A stretch of 64,000 nucleotides of DNA, taken from positions 2,352,501 to 2,416,500 of the forward strand of contig NZ_CP149130.1 in assembly GCF_037811135.1 (NCBI RefSeq). Direction: 5' to 3'. Source of the DNA: Aeromonas rivipollensis (GTDB taxonomy: Bacteria; Pseudomonadota; Gammaproteobacteria; Enterobacterales; Aeromonadaceae). This document shows, one piece after another, positions 41,910 to 50,613 of the stretch. A program made the translations under genes and the position numbers. Within the stretch, counting starts at the first letter, position 1, and each line of letters begins with the position of its first letter. A model generated the notes under the pieces. It had not been told where the DNA came from. It saw nothing but the letters and a program-made list of their open reading frames with translations, and did no database searches.

Positions 41910-42883
41910 TCCTCGCCTGGCCCTGGTTTGCCCTCGCCCTGGCATTGCCGCTGCTGGTGCGCTTCGGACTGCCACAGCTCTCCCGCACGGGCCGCGACAG
42001 GCTGGCCCATGCCGGCTTCCCCCTGCTGCTGCCCCAGGCCGGTCAGCCTTTGTGGCGCATGGCCCTGTGCTGGTGCGCCCTGGTACTGGCCCTGTGCCGC
42101 CCCCAGTGGCAGGAGGCTCCCCTCATTCACTACCAGGCCAGCCGGGACCTCATCCTGGCGGTGGATCTCTCCGACAGCATGCGCACTCAGGACATGCTGG
42201 ATGAGGGGGAGCAGCGCGATCGCCTCTCTGCGGTGCGCCAGCAGATAGCGCACCTCATCGGCGAGCGCCCAGGCGATCGCATCGCCCTCATCGTCTTTGC
42301 GGATCACGCCTACCTGCTCTCCCCCCTGACCCAGGAGACCCGGGCCCTGCTGGCACTGACCCGCGAGCTCGATTTCGATCTGGTGGGGCGCACCACTGCG
42401 CTCGGCGAGGCCATACTGCTGGCCCGCCAGCACGCCGACCCCGCCCGTCCCACCGCCCTGCTGCTGATCACCGATGGGCGCAACACCGCGGGCAACGCAG
42501 AGCCCCTGACCGAAGCCAGACGGGCCGCCGCCGCAGGCATCCGCCTCTATACCCTGGGGGTGGGAGCCGATCCCGACACCTTTGCCTCCCCCCTGGGAGG
42601 GGCAGATCCCAGCGCCGAGCTGGATGAACCCTTGTTGCAGCAACTGGCCGAGCTTGGCCATGGCCGCTATTTTCGCACCCGCAGCCAGGCCGATCTCTCG
42701 GCCATCAATCAGGCCATAGACACCCTGGAGCCGGCCGCCCGCCCGCAGACCCTCTATCGTCCCCACCATGAGCTCTACCCCTGGCCCCTGGCGCTGGCCT
42801 GGCTGCTGCTGGTGTGGCCGGCCCGACTGCGCTGGCCGGTGCGGCGAGCGGGCAGAAAAGCTCCGGAGCCGCCCCATGAATAA
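41906..42883 (+). CDS. VWA-domain membrane protein (BatA-like)
   Basis: A 325-residue protein. Hydrophobic helices lie at the N-terminus (MILAWPWFALALALPLLV and WCALVLALC) and near the C-terminus (PLALAWLLLVWPA). A von Willebrand A domain at about 80-270 has an intact MIDAS metal site, DLSDSM at 87-92, with T/D residues in VGRTTALGEA and LLITDGRNT. It probably forms a membrane complex with the following VWA/TPR protein, energised by MoxR. The start overlaps the previous stop (ATGA) behind GGAGGGG. Confidence 0.9.
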   Translation: MILAWPWFALALALPLLVRFGLPQLSRTGRDRLAHAGFPLLLPQAGQPLWRMALCWCALVLALCRPQWQEAPLIHYQASRDLILAVDLSDSMRTQDMLDEGEQRDRLSAVRQQIAHLIGERPGDRIALIVFADHAYLLSPLTQETRALLALTRELDFDLVGRTTALGEAILLARQHADPARPTALLLITDGRNTAGNAEPLTEARRAAAAGIRLYTLGVGADPDTFASPLGGADPSAELDEPLLQQLAELGHGRYFRTRSQADLSAINQAIDTLEPAARPQTLYRPHHELYPWPLALAWLLLVWPARLRWPVRRAGRKAPEPPHE

Positions 42884-42904
42884 GTGGCTAAAGGGAGCGT
42901 CATC

Positions 42905-44380
42905 ATGGAGCTGATGCTGCTGCGCCCGCTCTGGCTGCTGGCCCTGTTGCCCTGGCTGTGGCAGGGGTGGCGCCGCCGTCGGCAGCGCCCCTTGCTGGCC
43001 CCCGCCATGCAGGCCTATCTGTTGCCGACCCGGGGCAGGGCAATTCCCTGGCTCTGGCTGGCCACACTGCCGGTGATCCTGGCTCTCGCGGGCCCCGCCC
43101 TGCGCCAGCAGAGCCAGACCGTCAGCAGCCCGGCCCTCGACATCTGGTTGCTGGATCTCTCAAGCTCCATGCAGGCTAGGGATCTGCCCCCGGATCGGGC
43201 GACCCGGGTGCGCTTGCTGCTTCAGGACATGCTGGCCGAGGCGGCGGCCCGGCAGGCCCCCCACCCCCTCGGACTCATCCTGTTTGCCGGGGATGCCTAC
43301 CTCGCCATGCCCCCCACCCGGGATCATCAGGCCATCTCGCTGCTGCTGCCGGACTTGCGCCCGGCCATCATGCCGCTTCAGGGCAGCGCGCCGGAGCGGG
43401 CCGTGGCGCTGGCCCTGGCACAGATCCCCCCGGGCCAGCAGGCACGCCTGCTGCTCATCACAGACGGCCTATCTGACAGCCAGATGGCGCGCATCGCCGC
43501 CCTCTGGCCCTGTCTGGATAGCCTCTTCTGCCCGCAGTCGTCGTCCCCCCGACTCGACATCCTGCTGGCCAATGCCGGCGAGCGCGCTGTGCTGCCCCCG
43601 CCCCCCGCCGAGGGGTGGCAACTCGGCAGCACCCTGGGGCAGACTCTGCCGGCACCGGACGGCGCAGCCATGGCGGATCTCGCGGCCAGCACAGGGGGAA
43701 GGCTGCAATGGCTGCAGGCCGGGCTCCCCACCTTTACCCCCCTGCCCATGAGCCAGACCCAGACCGGGGTCCAGTCCCTCGATCTCGGCCCCTGGTTGCT
43801 GCTCCCTCTGCTGCCCCTGGCGCTGCTGGCCCGCATAGGCGCGCACTGGTTGCTGCTGCTCATGGTGGTGATACTCCCCCCGATCCCCCTGCAGGCGGCG
43901 CCCGCCCCCTGGTTGCCCGCCAAGGAGGCGCCGGGTTGGCAAGCCTTCTCCCAGGGGCGCTATCAGGAGGCGGCCCGCGCCTTCCAGGACCCCGTCTGGC
44001 AGGGCAATGCCTGGTACAGGGCCGGTGACTATGCCAGGGCCGTCGCCGCCTATGGCCGCGCCGACAGCGCCACCGCCCACTACAACAGGGGCAATGCGCT
44101 GGTGTGGCTCGGGGATCTCATGGGGGCCGAGCAGGCCTACCTGGCCGCCCTCAAGCGGGAGCCCGGGCATCGGGACGCCCTCTATAACCTGGCGTTGCTG
44201 CGGGCCAGCCCCCCACAGACGACCCCTGCTGCCCAGGCCCCCGAGACCGGCGAGCCACCCGAGCCCTCTGCCGCCTCGGACAACCCCCGCCCCCCGGCGC
44301 CCCCCGTGCTCTTGCTGGAGCAGCGGCTGCGCAAGGAGGCCGAGCGCCGTCCCCTTCTCAAGGTGGAGGAGCCCTGGTGA
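42905..44380 (+). CDS. VWA and TPR domain membrane protein (BatB/BatC fusion)
   Basis: A 491-residue protein. Two N-terminal helices precede a VWA domain with DLSSSM at about 84-89 and LLITDGLSDSQ. Two more hydrophobic segments lie at about 295-335. TPR-like repeats follow at about 345-430 (WQAFSQGRYQEAARAFQDP and AHYNRGNALVWLGDL), then a proline-rich tail. In Bacteroides and Leptospira, BatB and BatC are separate or fused partners of this kind. I chose ATG 42905 behind GGGAG; the in-frame GTG 42884 is the alternative. It overlaps the next gene by 4 nt. Confidence 0.88.
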   Translation: MELMLLRPLWLLALLPWLWQGWRRRRQRPLLAPAMQAYLLPTRGRAIPWLWLATLPVILALAGPALRQQSQTVSSPALDIWLLDLSSSMQARDLPPDRATRVRLLLQDMLAEAAARQAPHPLGLILFAGDAYLAMPPTRDHQAISLLLPDLRPAIMPLQGSAPERAVALALAQIPPGQQARLLLITDGLSDSQMARIAALWPCLDSLFCPQSSSPRLDILLANAGERAVLPPPPAEGWQLGSTLGQTLPAPDGAAMADLAASTGGRLQWLQAGLPTFTPLPMSQTQTGVQSLDLGPWLLLPLLPLALLARIGAHWLLLLMVVILPPIPLQAAPAPWLPAKEAPGWQAFSQGRYQEAARAFQDPVWQGNAWYRAGDYARAVAAYGRADSATAHYNRGNALVWLGDLMGAEQAYLAALKREPGHRDALYNLALLRASPPQTTPAAQAPETGEPPEPSAASDNPRPPAPPVLLLEQRLRKEAERRPLLKVEEPW

Positions 44381-45930
44381 TCCCCTGGCTGCGTTCACTC
44401 ATCCGGTTGATGAAGGGGCAAAGCGGCGGGTGGCTGCTCGCCATGCTGCTGGCCACCCAGGCGCAGGCCGCTCCCCCTCGCGCCGAGCTGCTGGCGGGGG
44501 AGAGCGATCGCGACTGGCTGCTCGTCATCGAAGCCGACGGGGAGCTCAAGGGCGACGAGCTCAGCCTGCTCCCCCTGCTGCGCCAGTTTGCGGTGGGTCG
44601 GGTCAGCATCAGCCGCGTCAACACCCAGGTGAGCAGCCTGATCCGCTGGCAGATCCCGCTTCACCTGCTGGAGACCAGCCCCCGCCAGGTGCCGCCTCTG
44701 TCACTCGGCGTCGAGCAGACGCCCGCGCTACCTATTCCGATGCGCCCCCGGACGGGCACCCTGACGCCGCAGCCGGAGGCACGTCCCGCCCCCGTTGAGC
44801 TGCAGGCCAGGGTGCTGCATCAGGGCCCCCTCTACCCGGGGCAACCCTTCATCTATGAGCTGAACCTCTGGCTGCCCGCCAACATGGAGGCCCCCAACCT
44901 CGGCGAGCCCCTCGGTCAAGGCTTCACCATACGCCGCCTCGGCGACGATCGCTGGGAGTCCCCCGCCAGCCCCGGCATGCCCGGGCGCCTGATCCGCAAA
45001 TGGCTGCTGCAGGCCAGGGAGCCCGGGCTGCATCCCCTGGAGTCCCCCCGCTTCCAGGGTCGATTGCCCCAGGACCCGGACACCGTCACGCAAAGCGACG
45101 CAGGGGATCTGCTCTCCGCCAGGGCTGCCACCCTCTTCGTCAAGGTGGACAAGGCACCGGTGGAGCCGGTGGCGAGCAGCCTGGTCCTGCGCCAGCAGTT
45201 CAGTCCGGCCAGGGGGGCCAAAGTCGGGGAGCCGGTGATCCGCACCCTCACCCTGGTGATGGAGGGGGGGGATGGCAACCGCCTGCCACAGATCCCGGCC
45301 CCGGCATTGCCGCAGGGTCTTTCGATGAAACCGGACGGCGAGCAGCAGCAGGAGCGTTTCGTGGCCAAGGGGGCGCTGCGCTTCGAGCGCCAGTGGCGCC
45401 AGGCCCTGACCGCCGAAGCCGCGGGCAGCTATACCCTGCCCGCCGTGACCCTCTCCTGGTTCAACACCAGTACCGGGCGCATCGAGCAGGCCCAGCTGCC
45501 GGCGCAGACCCTGCACATCGAGGGCGACGCCGCCCCTTCCGATCCCGCCAAAGCGCCCGGCGCAGAGAGCCTCCTCTGGGTGCTATGGGCGCTGCTGCTG
45601 CGCGCCCTGTGGCAAGGCGGGCCGCGCTGGCTCGCCTTCTATCGGCTGCAACGGGCCCTGGCGACCCGGGAGCCTGATCTGGCCAGGTGGGCCTTGCTGA
45701 CCTGGGCTGGGCTGCGTTTGGGGCAGCCTTGCCAACACCTGGCCAGCCTGCCCTGCCATGGCGATCCCGCCATGGGCACGCTACTCGATGATCTGGACAG
45801 GGCCTGTTTTGCCGCCTCCGGCGCCGCCGGCCAAGGGGTCGACTGGCAGGGGCTGGCCCGGGCGCTGTGCGCCAGGGAGACTTTTGCGATAGCCTATGTC
45901 CTCAGAAAACTGGCGTGGGCACGTCCTTGA
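44377..45930 (+). CDS. BatD-like periplasmic/membrane protein
   Basis: A 517-residue protein with a signal peptide (about 17-32, LLAMLLATQAQAAPP). It has beta-rich regions resembling BatD (VLHQGPLYPGQPFIYELNLW and FSPARGAKVGEPVIRTLTL), a membrane helix at about 388-405 and a cytosolic helical tail. It closes the MoxR operon. It starts at GTG 44377 (GTGA overlap) behind GGAGGAG. Such operons are linked to stress or oxygen tolerance in other bacteria; the role here is unknown. Confidence 0.87.
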   Translation: MIPWLRSLIRLMKGQSGGWLLAMLLATQAQAAPPRAELLAGESDRDWLLVIEADGELKGDELSLLPLLRQFAVGRVSISRVNTQVSSLIRWQIPLHLLETSPRQVPPLSLGVEQTPALPIPMRPRTGTLTPQPEARPAPVELQARVLHQGPLYPGQPFIYELNLWLPANMEAPNLGEPLGQGFTIRRLGDDRWESPASPGMPGRLIRKWLLQAREPGLHPLESPRFQGRLPQDPDTVTQSDAGDLLSARAATLFVKVDKAPVEPVASSLVLRQQFSPARGAKVGEPVIRTLTLVMEGGDGNRLPQIPAPALPQGLSMKPDGEQQQERFVAKGALRFERQWRQALTAEAAGSYTLPAVTLSWFNTSTGRIEQAQLPAQTLHIEGDAAPSDPAKAPGAESLLWVLWALLLRALWQGGPRWLAFYRLQRALATREPDLARWALLTWAGLRLGQPCQHLASLPCHGDPAMGTLLDDLDRACFAASGAAGQGVDWQGLARALCARETFAIAYVLRKLAWARP

Positions 45931-45969
45931 CGCCTGCGCCAAACCACTCATGAAAAAGGAATCGCATTC

Positions 45970-46560
45970 ATGACGTTAGGTTTTTTTAGAAAAAAAAAGG
46001 CGGGAACGGGAAAGGATCCCTCGGCCACCCCGGTCTATGGAGATATGGCAGACAAACAAACGAAATACGAGGCCCTGGTGCATGCCCTGCACGGGGACAT
46101 CTACCGCTACGCCTACTGGCTGTGCCGGGACCCGCAAGTCGCCGAGGATCTGGTGCAGGAGACCTTCCTGCGGGCATGGAAGGCTATCGACTCCCTGATC
46201 GATGACAAGGCCGCCAAGGCCTGGCTCATCACCATATTGCGGCGGGAAAATGCCCGGCGCTTCGAGCGCAAGCAGTTCGATCTCGTCGATCTCGACGAGC
46301 ATCCCCAAAGCGATCAGGATGCGCTGCACAGCGAGCAGGAGATGGAGCACGAGTGGCTTAGGCGCCACATAGCCCGCCTGCCCGCCGAATATCAGGAGCC
46401 CCTGCTGCTGCAGGTGCTGGGGGGGTTCAGCGGCGAGGAGATCGCCGCCCAGCTCGGCCTGAACAAGAACACCGTCATGACGCGGCTGTTCCGGGCTCGC
46501 AACCAGATCAAAGAGGCCATGGAGGCTGCGGTACAACAGAGAGGTCACACCAATGGATGA
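45970..46560 (+). CDS. ECF-type RNA polymerase sigma factor
   Basis: A 196-residue sigma-70 family member. Region 2 is at about 40-105 (YRYAYWLCRDPQVAEDLVQETFLRAWK). Region 4 is at about 130-185 (LPAEYQEPLLLQVLGGFSGEEIAAQLGLNKNTVMTRL) and contains a helix-turn-helix. ATG 45970 lies after AAAGGA; an internal ATG 46045 is possible and would remove a basic extension (FFRKKKAG). It overlaps the DUF3379 gene by 8 nt, the usual sigma/anti-sigma arrangement, and lies 39 nt after the BatD-like gene, so it may be co-transcribed with the MoxR operon. Confidence 0.9.
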   Translation: MTLGFFRKKKAGTGKDPSATPVYGDMADKQTKYEALVHALHGDIYRYAYWLCRDPQVAEDLVQETFLRAWKAIDSLIDDKAAKAWLITILRRENARRFERKQFDLVDLDEHPQSDQDALHSEQEMEHEWLRRHIARLPAEYQEPLLLQVLGGFSGEEIAAQLGLNKNTVMTRLFRARNQIKEAMEAAVQQRGHTNG

Positions 46561-47296
46561 GCTTGAATTTCGCCGCCGGGCCATCACCCATCCCTCGGAC
46601 AGGGATCCTGCCTTCCTCGCCGCGGCGGAGGCGTCTGTCGCCAATCGCAAGCACCTGGACGAGATGAAGCAGCTCGATCGCAGCCTGCAACGGGCGATGG
46701 AAGTCGAGGTGCCCGCCGGTCTCGCCGAGCGGATCTTGCTCCGCCAGGCGATGGAAGCGAGTGACGATGTGGTGGTGCCACTGCCCTCCCCGGCCAAAGG
46801 CACCGGCTGGCGCCCCCTCGCCATGGCGGCATCGGTCGCCTTCCTGCTCGGCATCAGTACCCGCTGGATCAGCTGGCCACCGGCATCGGAGCCGCTGTCG
46901 CTGGCCCAGGTAGCCATGGCCCACGTCTATGGGGAGGAGCCCTTCATCCAGGGGGTGGATGAGAAGGTGAGCCTGCAGACCATCAACGCCAAGATGGAAA
47001 AATATGGCGCCATCCTGATGGGCATGCCCGGCATGAAGATCACCTATGTCAATCACTGTGCCTTTTATCAGGGGCCGGCCCTGCACATGGTGATCCAGGG
47101 CAAGATGGGCCCGGTCACCCTGTTCCTGGTGCCCAAGCATGTGCCACTCACTATCCAGCCCGATTTTGCAGACGGCACCCTCAAGGGGGAAATACTCCCG
47201 CTCAAGGGGGCAAACATGGTGTTGATTGGAGACATGCAGGAGTCATTGGCCCCGGTTGCGAAGCAGCTTGAGTCACGCCTGCACTGGTCAATTTAA
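46553..47296 (+). CDS. DUF3379 membrane protein, probable anti-sigma factor
   Basis: A 247-residue protein. The N-terminal cytosolic part (about 1-85) is charged, one membrane helix lies at about 88-105 (PLAMAASVAFLLGISTRW), and the C-terminal part is probably periplasmic and beta-rich (MKITYVNHCAFYQGPALHMV). It matches DUF3379, usually found next to ECF sigma genes. Binding of the sigma factor by the N-terminal part is inferred from gene pairing. A hairpin at 47341 follows. Confidence 0.85.
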   Translation: MDELEFRRRAITHPSDRDPAFLAAAEASVANRKHLDEMKQLDRSLQRAMEVEVPAGLAERILLRQAMEASDDVVVPLPSPAKGTGWRPLAMAASVAFLLGISTRWISWPPASEPLSLAQVAMAHVYGEEPFIQGVDEKVSLQTINAKMEKYGAILMGMPGMKITYVNHCAFYQGPALHMVIQGKMGPVTLFLVPKHVPLTIQPDFADGTLKGEILPLKGANMVLIGDMQESLAPVAKQLESRLHWSI

Positions 47297-47340
47297 CAGA
47301 TCTTGACTGGGGCTGACCTGGTCCCGGCTACCTCCATATC

Positions 47341-47369
47341 ACAGGCAGACACCGTCGTTGTCTGCCTGT
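47341..47369 (+). terminator. Hairpin after the sigma/DUF3379 pair
   Basis: ACAGGCAGACA-ccgtcgt-TGTCTGCCTGT followed by TCATCTC. The stem is good but the T tail is weak. Confidence 0.65.
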
Positions 47370-47555
47370 TCATCTCAGAATCCCGACAACTTCCCGCTTG
47401 ATACCCACCTGAAGTCACATTTTTACACTTTTTTTTGAACGATTCAAAAGGAGCCAATTGTGTGTTATTTATCCAATAATGGATAAAAAAGACTATTTAA
47501 ACGGCAAGTTAAAACAAATGATTAACACAATGGAAACTTTTATGTATTCTGCTGT

Positions 47556-47572
47556 CACTGGTCTGATTTCTT
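47556..47572. promoter_or_regulatory. FadR-like operator before fadL
   Basis: CACTGGTCTGATTTCTT contains ACTGGTCTGA, matching one strong half and the centre of the E. coli FadR consensus (AACTGGTCnGAC). The right half is weaker. It lies about 130 nt before the start. Confidence 0.6.
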
Positions 47573-47704
47573 ACCTCCTACCAGATCCATAGAATCACGC
47601 CAGAAGTGAATGGGAAGAAGCTGACATAACAACAGATCTTGTCGTCTATAGCGGCCAAAGAGCCCTGATATCGACAGAAAATCTGCTTACAAAGAGAGAA
47701 CACT

Positions 47705-48991
47705 ATGACAACTGCCTTTTTCAAGAAAAGCCTGATCGCCGCGGCCGTCACCCTGGCCAGCACTCAGACCTTCGCCGCTGCGTTCCAGCTGAACGAACAC
47801 TCGGCCTCCGGTCTGGGCCGCGCCTATGCCGGTGAAGCAGCCATCGCCGACAACGCGGCCGTGCTGTCCCGCAACCCGGCCGCCATGACCACCTTCGACA
47901 AGATGGCACTGTCTGTTTCCGGTACCTATATCAAGCCCGACGTGGATGTCGCGGGTGACATCTATGCCGGTCCGGCCAAGCTGGCATCGGCCAGCGAGAG
48001 CGACATCGCCCCCGATGCCTTCGTGCCGGCCACCTACTTCATTCAGCCCCTGAACGATCAGTGGGCCTGGGGCATTGGCCTCTTCTCCAACTACGGCCTC
48101 TCCACCGAGTACTCCAAGACCTTCCCGGCCGGTGCCGGTGCCGGTGATACCGAGCTGTTGACCTTCAACATCAACCCCAACATCGCCTACCGCATCAACT
48201 CCAACTTCAGCCTGGGTGCCGGCATCAATGCCGTCTATGCCCAGGCCGAGTTGAACCGCTATGCCGGTGCCCTGGCACCGGGCCTGACCGCCAGAACCGG
48301 CATAGTTCACAACAGCGACACCGCCATCGCCCACCTCAAGGGTGACACCTGGGGCTTTGGCTGGAACGTCGGCGCCCTGTACGAGATCAACGACAACAAC
48401 CGCCTGGCCCTGACCTACCGTTCCCAGGTAGACCTGAGCTTTGACGGCGACTTCAAGGGGCTGACCTCCGGCTACCGGACCGTCGATGGCAACCTGAAGC
48501 TGGATCTGCCTGCCCAGGCCGAGTTCGCCGGTTACCACCGTCTGAACCAGCAGTTCGCGGTGCACTACTCCGTCAACTGGACCGACTGGAGCGCCTTCCA
48601 GGAGCTCAAAGCCACCAGCAACGCCTGCGCCGGTGGGGTCTGCCTGCAAAAAGACGAGAAGTTCAAGGATTCCGCCCGCTACGCCATCGGTGGTACCTGG
48701 TACGTCAACCCGTCCTGGGAAGCCCGCATCGGCTTCGCCTACGACAACAGCCCGATCGAGCCGGAATACCGCAGCCTGAGCATCCCTGACTCCGACCGTG
48801 TCTGGTACAGCGCCGGCGCCACCTACCACATCGATCAGGACATGAGCGTCGATTTCGGCATGGCCTACCTGGACGGCAAGGAAGTGGACGTGAACGAAGG
48901 TCTGACCAGCCATACCGATCCGGTACGCTGGAAGGGCACCTCCCACGGCAACGCCTTCCTGGCTTCCGCCCAGTTCAACATGAAATTCTGA
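47705..48991 (+). CDS. fadL: Outer-membrane long-chain fatty acid transporter FadL
   Basis: A 428-residue beta-barrel that brings fatty acids across the outer membrane. The signal peptide ends STQTFAAA; the mature N-terminal hatch starts FQLNEHSASGLGRAYAGEAA, with the conserved NPAAM. C-terminal motifs are SIPDSDRVWYSAGATY and a terminal Phe (AQFNMKF). The Cys pair NACAGGVCL may form a loop disulphide. A close paralogue follows downstream. Both appear to be under FadR-like operators. Confidence 0.95.
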   Translation: MTTAFFKKSLIAAAVTLASTQTFAAAFQLNEHSASGLGRAYAGEAAIADNAAVLSRNPAAMTTFDKMALSVSGTYIKPDVDVAGDIYAGPAKLASASESDIAPDAFVPATYFIQPLNDQWAWGIGLFSNYGLSTEYSKTFPAGAGAGDTELLTFNINPNIAYRINSNFSLGAGINAVYAQAELNRYAGALAPGLTARTGIVHNSDTAIAHLKGDTWGFGWNVGALYEINDNNRLALTYRSQVDLSFDGDFKGLTSGYRTVDGNLKLDLPAQAEFAGYHRLNQQFAVHYSVNWTDWSAFQELKATSNACAGGVCLQKDEKFKDSARYAIGGTWYVNPSWEARIGFAYDNSPIEPEYRSLSIPDSDRVWYSAGATYHIDQDMSVDFGMAYLDGKEVDVNEGLTSHTDPVRWKGTSHGNAFLASAQFNMKF

Positions 48992-49008
48992 TTTCATCGC
49001 GATCAAAC

Positions 49009-49034
49009 AGAGCGCCTCCAGGCGCTCTTTTTTT
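49009..49034 (+). terminator. Terminator of fadL
   Basis: AGAGCGCCT-cc-AGGCGCTCT followed by TTTTTT. Confidence 0.94.
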
Positions 49035-49167
49035 ATGCGGCATCCCCATCTCGGCGCACAGCTGTAGCAAACAACTGTACTCTTTTTGTTTTTTATCAAG
49101 CTGTTATAGGCGATACCTTCAGCATTTAATCCCGTTTTGCCCCTTCGGCCCCCGCCCCCGTTGCCTT

Positions 49168-49180
49168 ACTGGTCATACCA
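49168..49180. promoter_or_regulatory. FadR-like operator before the second fadL
   Basis: ACTGGTCATACCA contains TGGT-cat-ACCA, a palindrome close to the FadR core TGGTCnGACCA with one changed base. TATAAA, a possible -10, follows immediately at 49181-49186, so bound FadR would overlap the promoter. Confidence 0.6.
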
Positions 49181-49242
49181 TATAAAATCCCGCCCCCAAC
49201 CGAATCACAGAATGAACCCTCAGTTCATCCCGAGGAAAAGCA

Positions 49243-50499
49243 ATGCAGTCGACCATCAAGCCCTCCCTTATCGCCCTGATCTTGCTGCCTGGCCAGGTCC
49301 TGGCGGCCGGATTCCAGCTGGCGGAACAATCGGCCACCGGCATGGGTCGCGCCTTCGCCGGGGAGGCAGCCATCGCCGACAACGCCAGCGTGATCGCCCG
49401 TAACGCCGCCGCCATGACCCGTTTCGAGCGCACCGCCTTCTCCGGCGGTGTCATCCATATCCAGCCTGACGTCAACATAGAGGGGGTGACCCGGGTCCCC
49501 ACCCCCCAGGGTCCGGTGACCCTGGATGCGAGCGCCAATGACATCGCGGACGGTGCCTGGGTGCCCAACGCCTATCTCATCCTGCCCCTGAATGATCAAT
49601 GGTGGCTGGGGCTGGCGGCGACCTCCTACTATGGCCTCGGCGTCCAGATGCCGGACAACTACAACGCCGGTCACTTCGGCAACGTCTCCGACATTAAGAC
49701 GGTGGATCTCGGTGCCTCCCTGGCCTATCGCATCAACCAGCACTGGTCGGTCGGCGCCGGTCTCTCCGCCATTCAGGGCGAAGGGGAAGTGGGCGGCACC
49801 TTCCCCTCCAACAACAAGATAGCCAAGCACCTCAAGGGGGATGGCTGGGCCCTTGGCTGGCATCTCGGCACCCTGCTGGAGCTGTCGCCAGCCACCCGCA
49901 TCGGCCTCTCCTATCGCCATGACGTCAACCTGACGCTCTCCGGGGATGCCGTCGGCACCGATCTGCTGGGCCGCACCTTCACCGACACCGGCACCCTGGA
50001 CCTGCCCCTGCCCGCCACCGCGGAGCTGGCCCTGTTCCATCAGCTGACCCCGACCCTGGCGCTGCATTCGAGCATCAACTGGACCAACTGGAGCAAATTC
50101 GTGCAGCTCGAATCCGGGCTCGATCACCATGGCACCATGCACATCAAGGACGAGCACTGGGAAGACAGCTGGCGCTACGCCCTCGGCCTGACCTATCAGC
50201 TGGCCCCCCAATGGCAGCTTCGCTCCGGCCTGGCCTATGATCGCAGCCCTGTCCCCGCCGATCGCCGCACCATCTCCATCCCGGATTCGGATCGGGTGTG
50301 GTACAGCGCCGGGGTGGGTTACCAGATAGACCGCAACCTGTCGCTGGATCTGGGGCTGACCCTGATCGACGGCAAGAAGGTCGAGGTGAACGAAACCATG
50401 CAGCTCAAACCCGGGATAGCGCAAACCACCTCCAGCTTCCAGGGCACCTCGGAAGGGGACGCCTGGCTGGCCGGTCTGCAGCTCAACTACCTCTTCTGA
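49243..50499 (+). CDS. Second FadL-family outer-membrane porin
   Basis: A 418-residue FadL paralogue. Signal peptide ends PGQVLAAG; hatch region FQLAEQSATGMGRAFAGEAA; NAAAM replaces the usual NPAAM, so the conserved proline is lost. The C-terminal SIPDSDRVWYSAGVGY is identical in style to FadL, and it ends LQLNYLF with the barrel-terminal Phe. The GAGG ribosome site is 8 nt upstream. Tandem placement after fadL, with its own operator, suggests gene duplication followed by separate control; different lipid preference is possible but not shown. Confidence 0.93.
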   Translation: MQSTIKPSLIALILLPGQVLAAGFQLAEQSATGMGRAFAGEAAIADNASVIARNAAAMTRFERTAFSGGVIHIQPDVNIEGVTRVPTPQGPVTLDASANDIADGAWVPNAYLILPLNDQWWLGLAATSYYGLGVQMPDNYNAGHFGNVSDIKTVDLGASLAYRINQHWSVGAGLSAIQGEGEVGGTFPSNNKIAKHLKGDGWALGWHLGTLLELSPATRIGLSYRHDVNLTLSGDAVGTDLLGRTFTDTGTLDLPLPATAELALFHQLTPTLALHSSINWTNWSKFVQLESGLDHHGTMHIKDEHWEDSWRYALGLTYQLAPQWQLRSGLAYDRSPVPADRRTISIPDSDRVWYSAGVGYQIDRNLSLDLGLTLIDGKKVEVNETMQLKPGIAQTTSSFQGTSEGDAWLAGLQLNYLF

Positions 50500-50519
50500 C
50501 CCCGCCACCCCTGGCAATA

Positions 50520-50564
50520 CTATGCCAGTTGCTGACCCTTTCGACCCGGTCGGCACTGGCATAG
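50520..50564. terminator. Long hairpin between fadL paralogue and EAL-HDOD gene
   Basis: CTATGCCAGT (50520-50529) pairs with ACTGGCATAG (50555-50564), and TGACC/GGTCG extends it inward. No T tail is present, so it could also be an operator or mRNA structure. Confidence 0.45.
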
Positions 50565-50613
50565 TGATCCGCTTCACCATAGAATCAAGCCTTCACTCAT
50601 GCTGGAGAAATGC

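Larger units (their letters stand above)
47297..47704. other. fadL upstream region
   Basis: A 408 nt gap with no gene. It contains a hairpin at 47341-47369, an AT-rich stretch from 47410 to 47560 that probably holds the fadL promoter, and a FadR-like site at 47556-47572. The promoter hexamers cannot be fixed by eye because many A/T-rich candidates are present. Confidence 0.6.
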
